Source of the DNA: an uncultured bacterium | Lineage (GTDB): Bacteria; Bacteroidota; Bacteroidia; Bacteroidales; Bacteroidaceae | Length of the DNA: 10,595 nucleotides | Reading direction: 5' to 3' | NCBI GenBank assembly: GCA_945788485.1 | Contig: CALZMB010000058.1 | Location: 1-10,595 of the forward strand | Part shown: positions 7,480 through 10,595 of the stretch, piece after piece | Layout of the letters: each line of letters starts with the position of its first letter | Numbering within the stretch: position 1 is the stretch's first letter | Notes under the pieces: generated by a model | Database searches by the model: none | The model's input: only the letters and a program-made list of their open reading frames with translations | Told to the model about the DNA's origin: nothing | Program-made: the position numbers and the translations under genes

Positions 7480-7697
7480 GATTTTCCTCTCTCCGCCTGC
7501 CGTGTGTCATAATCGAACGAGCGGGCCGGGGACGAAGCCCTGACCCGCTCTCTGCATGGGATGTAAAATATGTTTCGCGTTGCGTCATTTGTCTTCCGGC
7601 GCCTTGTCGATGAGGTCCATGAACTGGTCGAGCTTCGGCGTGATGATGATTTGCGTGCGTCGGTTGCGCTGCTTGCCCACTTCGCTGTCGTTGCCTG
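7480..7697. repeat. 218-bp direct repeat, right (resident) copy
   Basis: This copy is continuous with the intact lipoprotein gene, so it is taken as the original. It contains codons 243-278, the stop, 34 bp of spacer, the terminator hairpin and 39 bp beyond it. It ends abruptly at 7480, beyond which the sequence becomes AT-rich abiE upstream DNA. Confidence 0.95.
7519..7550 (-). terminator. Terminator of the OmpA-domain lipoprotein gene
   Basis: On the minus strand GAGCGGGTCAGGG (7550-7538) pairs with CCCCGGCCCGCTC (7531-7519) around a 6-nt CTTCGT loop, with one wobble and one mismatch. It lies 34 bp after the stop codon. The following GTTCGATTAT is only mildly U-rich. Confidence 0.6.
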
Positions 7698-8421
7698 TGA
7701 CGGGGTTGTATTCGCCTCGTCCGCCTGCCGTGAGGCGTTTCGGGTCAACGCCGTACTGGTTCTGCAATGCCTGCACTACGCTTGACGCGCGGAGGCAAGA
7801 GAGGTCCCAGTTGTTGCGGATGTTCTCGCGAGAGATTGGGACGTTGTCGGTGTTGCCCTCGATGAGCACGTCATAGTCTTTGTAGTCCATGATGATTTTC
7901 GCTATCTTCGAGAGTGTCTCAGCCGCGCGGTCGCTGATTTCGTATGAGCCGCTCTTGTAGAGCATATTGTCGGCGAGCGAGATATATACAACGCCTTTCA
8001 GCACTTGCACGTCAACCTCTTTCAGCTCTTCTTTGCTGAGCGAGCGTGTGAGGTTGTTTGTGAGGATGAGGTTGAGCGAATCGCTCTTCGACTTCACTTC
8101 CACGAGGTGTCGGATATACTGGTTCGACTCGTTTATCTGGTCAACCAGTTTCGAGATGTTGACGTTGTTGTCGGTCGTGTTGCTGAGGCTCTTGTCGAGG
8201 CTTTTCTGCAGCTGGTTGTAGTTTGAGCGTGCCTCAGCCAGCTGTTCTTGCAGCGATGCTATGCGTGCGTTGGCAGCGGCGAGCTGCTCTTTGCTGTCCT
8301 GATAGCTTGATGTGAGCCGCTGGTTCTCCGAGCGGCAGTTGTCGAGGTCTTTCTTGCTGGCGCAGCTGGCGAGCGTGAGAGCCGCTGCGACGATGGCAAA
8401 TGCCAAGAGTTGCTTTTTCAT
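7585..8421 (-). CDS. Outer-membrane lipoprotein with coiled coil and OmpA domain
   Basis: This 278-residue protein probably ties the outer membrane to peptidoglycan. The signal peptide ends in the lipobox LASC, with Cys20 as the lipidated residue. Residues about 25-125 are heptad-like and rich in Gln, Glu, Leu and Lys, a predicted coiled coil. Residues about 137-262 form an OmpA-like domain: VYISLADNMLYKSGSYEI, EGNTDNVPI, NWDLSCLRASSV, GRGEYNPV and NRRTQIIITPK. D192 and R211 correspond to the Asp/Arg pair that holds diaminopimelate in OmpA-type domains. The NTDNVPI...NWDLS form resembles MotB-like members, but no transmembrane ion-channel segment is present. AAAGGAAAAG lies just before the ATG. 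The last 36 codons are duplicated at 5473-5585, yet this gene is intact. It is transcribed divergently from the nicotinamidase-like gene. Confidence 0.9.
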   Translation of the reverse strand: MKKQLLAFAIVAAALTLASCASKKDLDNCRSENQRLTSSYQDSKEQLAAANARIASLQEQLAEARSNYNQLQKSLDKSLSNTTDNNVNISKLVDQINESNQYIRHLVEVKSKSDSLNLILTNNLTRSLSKEELKEVDVQVLKGVVYISLADNMLYKSGSYEISDRAAETLSKIAKIIMDYKDYDVLIEGNTDNVPISRENIRNNWDLSCLRASSVVQALQNQYGVDPKRLTAGGRGEYNPVTGNDSEVGKQRNRRTQIIITPKLDQFMDLIDKAPEDK

Positions 8422-8508
8422 TTTCTTTTCCTTTCTGGTTTATGCCGTGGGCGGCGTAAGGCATATGTGCCGCTCACGAGGGGTTTGTTATGTTCGGTTT
8501 CTATGTTG

Positions 8509-8539
8509 CGAAGTTACAATTATGACGCGAGAGCGCAAA
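8509..8539 (-). promoter_or_regulatory. Promoter of the OmpA-domain lipoprotein gene
   Basis: On the minus strand TTTG (8539-8536) is followed after exactly 19 bp by TAACTTCG (8516-8509), one base off the TAnnTTTG consensus. The spacing is the textbook Bacteroidota value. The leader would be about 80 nt long. Confidence 0.6.
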
Positions 8540-8599
8540 AAAAGTTTGATGTGATTTAAGATTTTTTGCAAAAAATATGCGTGTTATAAATATTATTAG

Positions 8600-8607
8600 T
8601 AATTTTG
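8600..8607 (+). promoter_or_regulatory. -7 box of the nicotinamidase-like gene
   Basis: TAATTTTG matches TAnnTTTG and is followed by CACTG. The nearest upstream TTTG (8565-8568) is too far away, so only the -7 part is supported. Start of transcription would be near 8614, giving a leader of about 70 nt. It lies back to back with the lipoprotein promoter. Confidence 0.5.
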
Positions 8608-8681
8608 CACTGTATTTGCGACACTTTGTTCGTATATTAATCATTGTAGTAAATATCATAAAACTATCACGCTTAAAAATA

Positions 8682-9362
8682 ATGAAAGCAGTTTACACAC
8701 TCTTATTCTCGTTTCTCATGATTTCTACCATCGTTTCAACTCAGGGCTGCTGCGGCAAAGGCTGCAAGGACACAGAATGTGCTGCAGACACCGTATCGAA
8801 GAAGATGCTTCTGATTGTCGATGCGCAGTATGATTTCATCAACGGCTCTCTCGCCGTTGACGGAGCCCCTGCCATCATGGACAGCCTTGCGCGATATATC
8901 GCCTCACAAGACACCAACACATACGCGCAGATTGTGATGACCGCCGATTTCCATCCTGCCAACCACTCGTCGTTCAAAGACTACGGCGGCATGTGGCCTG
9001 TACACTGTGTCCAGAACACTCACGGCGGCGCAATATATGAGCCTGTCCTCGACGCTGTGAAGAAGCATCACGCCGACGCTCCTGTCCTGACGAAGGGCGA
9101 CAGCGTCGCTGTTGACGAATATTCTATCATGGCTAACGCGGCAAGCAAGGCGAAGCTCATAGGCATGATTGACAGCCTCGGCATCGAGGAGATTTATGTC
9201 GCGGGCCTGTGCGGCGACTATTGTGTAGGCAACAGCATCAAAGACCTTGTCGCCGCGGGCTATGGAAAGAAGATTCGTGTCCTCACACGCTTCATCGGCA
9301 ACATCGACGACGGCACCACGCTTCGCACAATCATCAGCGAGAACGGCCTGAAAGAGGAGTAA
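8682..9362 (+). CDS. Exported nicotinamidase-like cysteine hydrolase
   Basis: This 226-residue protein belongs to the isochorismatase/nicotinamidase (PncA) superfamily, which hydrolyses nicotinamide to nicotinate and ammonia in NAD salvage. The triad is D47 (LLIVDAQYDF), K138 (VLTKGDS) and C181 (AGLCGDYCVG). Metal ligands are D89, H91 and H95 (ADFHPANHSSF) and H108 in WPVHCVQ, a typical nicotinamidase segment. Unlike cytoplasmic PncA it starts with a hydrophobic signal (MKAVYTLLFSFLMIS) followed by a Cys-rich stretch with Cys at 23, 24, 28 and 33, suggesting a lipoprotein or a periplasmic enzyme. The lipobox (TQGC) is imperfect. The ATG at 8682 is preferred over the in-frame ATG at 8577 because it begins the signal peptide and because the -7 box at 8600 lies downstream of 8577. 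The substrate is inferred from motifs; a related amide is possible. Confidence 0.85.
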   Translation: MKAVYTLLFSFLMISTIVSTQGCCGKGCKDTECAADTVSKKMLLIVDAQYDFINGSLAVDGAPAIMDSLARYIASQDTNTYAQIVMTADFHPANHSSFKDYGGMWPVHCVQNTHGGAIYEPVLDAVKKHHADAPVLTKGDSVAVDEYSIMANAASKAKLIGMIDSLGIEEIYVAGLCGDYCVGNSIKDLVAAGYGKKIRVLTRFIGNIDDGTTLRTIISENGLKEE

Positions 9363-9456
9363 GCCGAACGCCTCTGCAGCACGTCCCTACACCGCTTCAA
9401 TACAAAAAAAATGCTAAAAGGGCGGCGGCTTGACGCTGTGCTCCACATTTTTTTCG

Positions 9457-9464
9457 TAACTTTG
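9457..9464 (+). promoter_or_regulatory. -7 box of the SDR dehydrogenase gene
   Basis: TAACTTTG is a full match to TAnnTTTG, about 65 bp before the ATG at 9530. The -33 element is weak: a TTG at 9430-9432 is 24 bp away. AAAGGA (9521-9526) just before the ATG is a plausible ribosome site. A separate promoter argues that this gene is not only read through from the nicotinamidase gene. Confidence 0.6.
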
Positions 9465-9529
9465 TCGTTGCAGAAAACACCATAAGCAAAATCCATATTG
9501 GCTAACTAATCAAATAAAAGAAAGGAATT

Positions 9530-10333
9530 ATGGCAAATCCATTTTCACTCGAAGGTAAGAACGCTTGGATTACAGGTGCGTCTTACGGCATCGGTTTCAA
9601 CATCGCAAAGGCTTTCGTGGCAGCCGGTGTGAAAACCATCGTGTTCAACGACATCAATGAGGCGGCTCTGCAGCGCGGTCTCGACAACTACAAAGAGGCT
9701 GGCATCGAGAACGTGAAGGGCTATGTCTGCGACGTGACAGACGAGGCAGGCGTGAAAGCCCTCGTAGAGAAGATTCACGAAGAGGTTGGCCAGATTGACA
9801 TCCTCGTCAACAACGCGGGCATCATCAAGCGCATCCCGATGCACGAGATGAAGCGTTCTGAGTTCCAGCAAGTGATAGACATCGACCTCGTCGCTCCGTT
9901 CATCTGCGCCAGCGCGGTGCTCCCGGAGATGATGGAACGCCGCGAGGGCAAGATCATCAACATCTGCTCTATGATGTCCGAGCTTGGCAGAGAGACTGTC
10001 AGCGCATACGCTGCCGCAAAAGGCGGCTTGAAGATGCTCACCCGCAACATCTGCTCAGAGTACGGCGAGTATAACATTCAGTGCAACGGCATCGGCCCGG
10101 GCTACATCGCCACGCCTCAGACCGCTCCTCTGCGCGAGCGTCAGCCAGACGGCAGCCGTCATCCGTTCGATTCGTTCATCTGCGCCAAGACGCCGGCAGG
10201 ACGCTGGCTCGACCCGTCAGAACTGGGCGGTCCGGCAGTCTTCCTCGCATCGAAGGCGTCTGACGCTGTCAACGGACACGTGCTCTATGTCGATGGCGGC
10301 ATCCTCGCTTACATCGGCAAGCAGCCGCAATGA
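9530..10333 (+). CDS. Short-chain dehydrogenase, gluconate 5-dehydrogenase/KduD type
   Basis: This 267-residue cytoplasmic oxidoreductase has all classical SDR features: the nucleotide-binding TGASYGIG (15-22), CDVTD (67-71), NNAG (94-97), catalytic S147 and Y160-xxx-K164 (YAAAK), and PGYIATP (190-196). Its opening (FSLEGKNAWITGASYGIG), length and HPFDSFICAKTPAGRW segment look like bacterial gluconate 5-dehydrogenase (IdnO) and 2-dehydro-3-deoxy-D-gluconate 5-dehydrogenase (KduD). KduD reduces the keto sugar made from pectin or other uronate breakdown, before KDG kinase. The secreted pectate lyase 4.4 kb upstream makes the KduD reading attractive, but the usual partner isomerase KduI is not in the window. 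Gluconate or another keto sugar acid remains possible. Confidence 0.88.
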   Translation: MANPFSLEGKNAWITGASYGIGFNIAKAFVAAGVKTIVFNDINEAALQRGLDNYKEAGIENVKGYVCDVTDEAGVKALVEKIHEEVGQIDILVNNAGIIKRIPMHEMKRSEFQQVIDIDLVAPFICASAVLPEMMERREGKIINICSMMSELGRETVSAYAAAKGGLKMLTRNICSEYGEYNIQCNGIGPGYIATPQTAPLRERQPDGSRHPFDSFICAKTPAGRWLDPSELGGPAVFLASKASDAVNGHVLYVDGGILAYIGKQPQ

Positions 10334-10363
10334 CATACCGGCGACAGCCGGAAAAACTTCTAC

Positions 10364-10399
10364 AGCCATGTCGCGACCCCTCGCGGCATGGCTTTTTTG
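10364..10399 (+). terminator. Rho-independent terminator after the SDR gene
   Basis: AGCCATGTCGCGA (10364-10376) pairs with TCGCGGCATGGCT (10381-10393) around a CCCC loop, with one wobble pair, and is followed by a T-run (TTTTTGTTT). It is the clearest terminator in the window. Confidence 0.88.
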
Positions 10400-10423
10400 T
10401 TTCAGAGAGAGGGAAAGAAATTC

Positions 10424-10528
10424 AGTTGACAAGTTAACAAGTTGACGAGGTGACGAGGTTATAATATTTGAGTTTTGAGAAACAGAGCATCCAACTTGTC
10501 AACTCGTCAACTTGTTTACTTGTCAACT
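10424..10528. repeat. Inverted pair of octamer-repeat arrays
   Basis: The left arm (10424-10460) is built from 8-bp units of the GTTGACRA type, and the right arm (10492-10528) carries the same unit on the other strand. The arms match 32 of 37 and are separated by a 31-nt AT-rich loop. The unit is the one found at 121-142. The pair lies just after the SDR terminator, in intergenic DNA without any coding potential that I can see. Confidence 0.7.
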
Positions 10529-10574
10529 ATTCATATATATAATAATGTTATTGTAAGCGAAAACACCATTTCTC

Positions 10575-10582
10575 TAACTTTA
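10575..10582 (+). promoter_or_regulatory. Possible promoter for a gene beyond the right edge
   Basis: TAACTTTA is one base off TAnnTTTG, and a TTG lies 21 bp upstream (10551-10553). No start codon of the next gene is inside the window, so this is tentative. Confidence 0.35.
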
Positions 10583-10595
10583 TGTCAAGAATATT

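Larger units (their letters stand above)
5586..7697. mobile_element. Inserted abiE cassette with one copy of the 218-bp repeat
   Basis: Taking one repeat copy plus everything between the copies gives a 2112-bp unit whose removal would restore a simple pectate lyase / lipoprotein convergent arrangement with an intact lipoprotein gene. The unit carries only abiEi, abiEii and their control region, and is clearly more AT-rich than its neighbours. No integrase, transposase or short terminal repeats are seen. A single crossover of a circle carrying the 218-bp homology, or a duplication followed by replacement, would give this layout. Calling it mobile is inference. Confidence 0.5.

Noticed and set aside
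8577..8681. Earlier in-frame ATG for the nicotinamidase-like gene
   Set aside because: It would add 35 residues before an obvious signal peptide and lies upstream of the -7 box at 8600; the ATG at 8682 is better.
1903..10333. A single pectin-utilisation operon linking the lyase and the KduD-like dehydrogenase
   Set aside because: Minus-strand genes, terminators and separate promoters lie between them, and no SusC/SusD pair or KduI is present; only a loose functional link is supported.
10424..10528. CRISPR-like array from the octamer repeats
   Set aside because: Units are 8 bp with no unique spacers between them and they form an inverted pair; there are no cas genes.

Overview
The window looks like a chromosomal stretch of a gut or oral Bacteroidota, most likely Prevotella or a close relative. 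The reasons are: -7 promoter boxes of the TAnnTTTG type in front of several genes, weak or absent Shine-Dalgarno sequences, a C10 (streptopain-type) secreted protease, a multidomain secreted pectate lyase, a lipoprotein with an OmpA domain, and similar short 'YN..GQ..A.P..G..I..GKK' tails on two secreted proteins. The genus is inferred from style; no marker gene is present.

Layout. 1-270 is intergenic and holds a long imperfect hairpin (arms 55-94 and 148-187) whose loop carries GTCAACTY octamer repeats. 271-1521 encodes an exported C10 cysteine protease without an obvious propeptide. 1522-1902 is a regulatory gap containing a 192-bp foldback element with perfect 18-bp ends flanked by TA (MITE-like). 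1903-5139 encodes a 1078-residue secreted PL1 pectate lyase with Ig-like domains. 5140-5641 has terminator-like hairpins, then a 218-bp copy of the 3' end and terminator of the lipoprotein gene. 5642-7257 (minus) is an AbiEii/AbiEi type IV toxin-antitoxin operon. 7480-7697 is the second, resident copy of the 218-bp repeat and forms the true 3' end of the OmpA-domain lipoprotein gene (7585-8421, minus). A divergent promoter region separates that gene from an exported nicotinamidase-like hydrolase (8682-9362, plus). A short-chain dehydrogenase of the gluconate 5-dehydrogenase/KduD type (9530-10333, plus) follows, with a good terminator and a second, larger octamer-repeat hairpin (10424-10528).

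How the parts relate. The pectate lyase and the KduD-like dehydrogenase fit use of pectin, although they are not in one operon. The most striking structure is the toxin-antitoxin pair bracketed by two identical 218-bp copies of the end of its neighbour gene. It looks like a recent insertion that left the host gene intact, gave the abiE operon a terminator, and could be removed exactly by recombination between the repeats.
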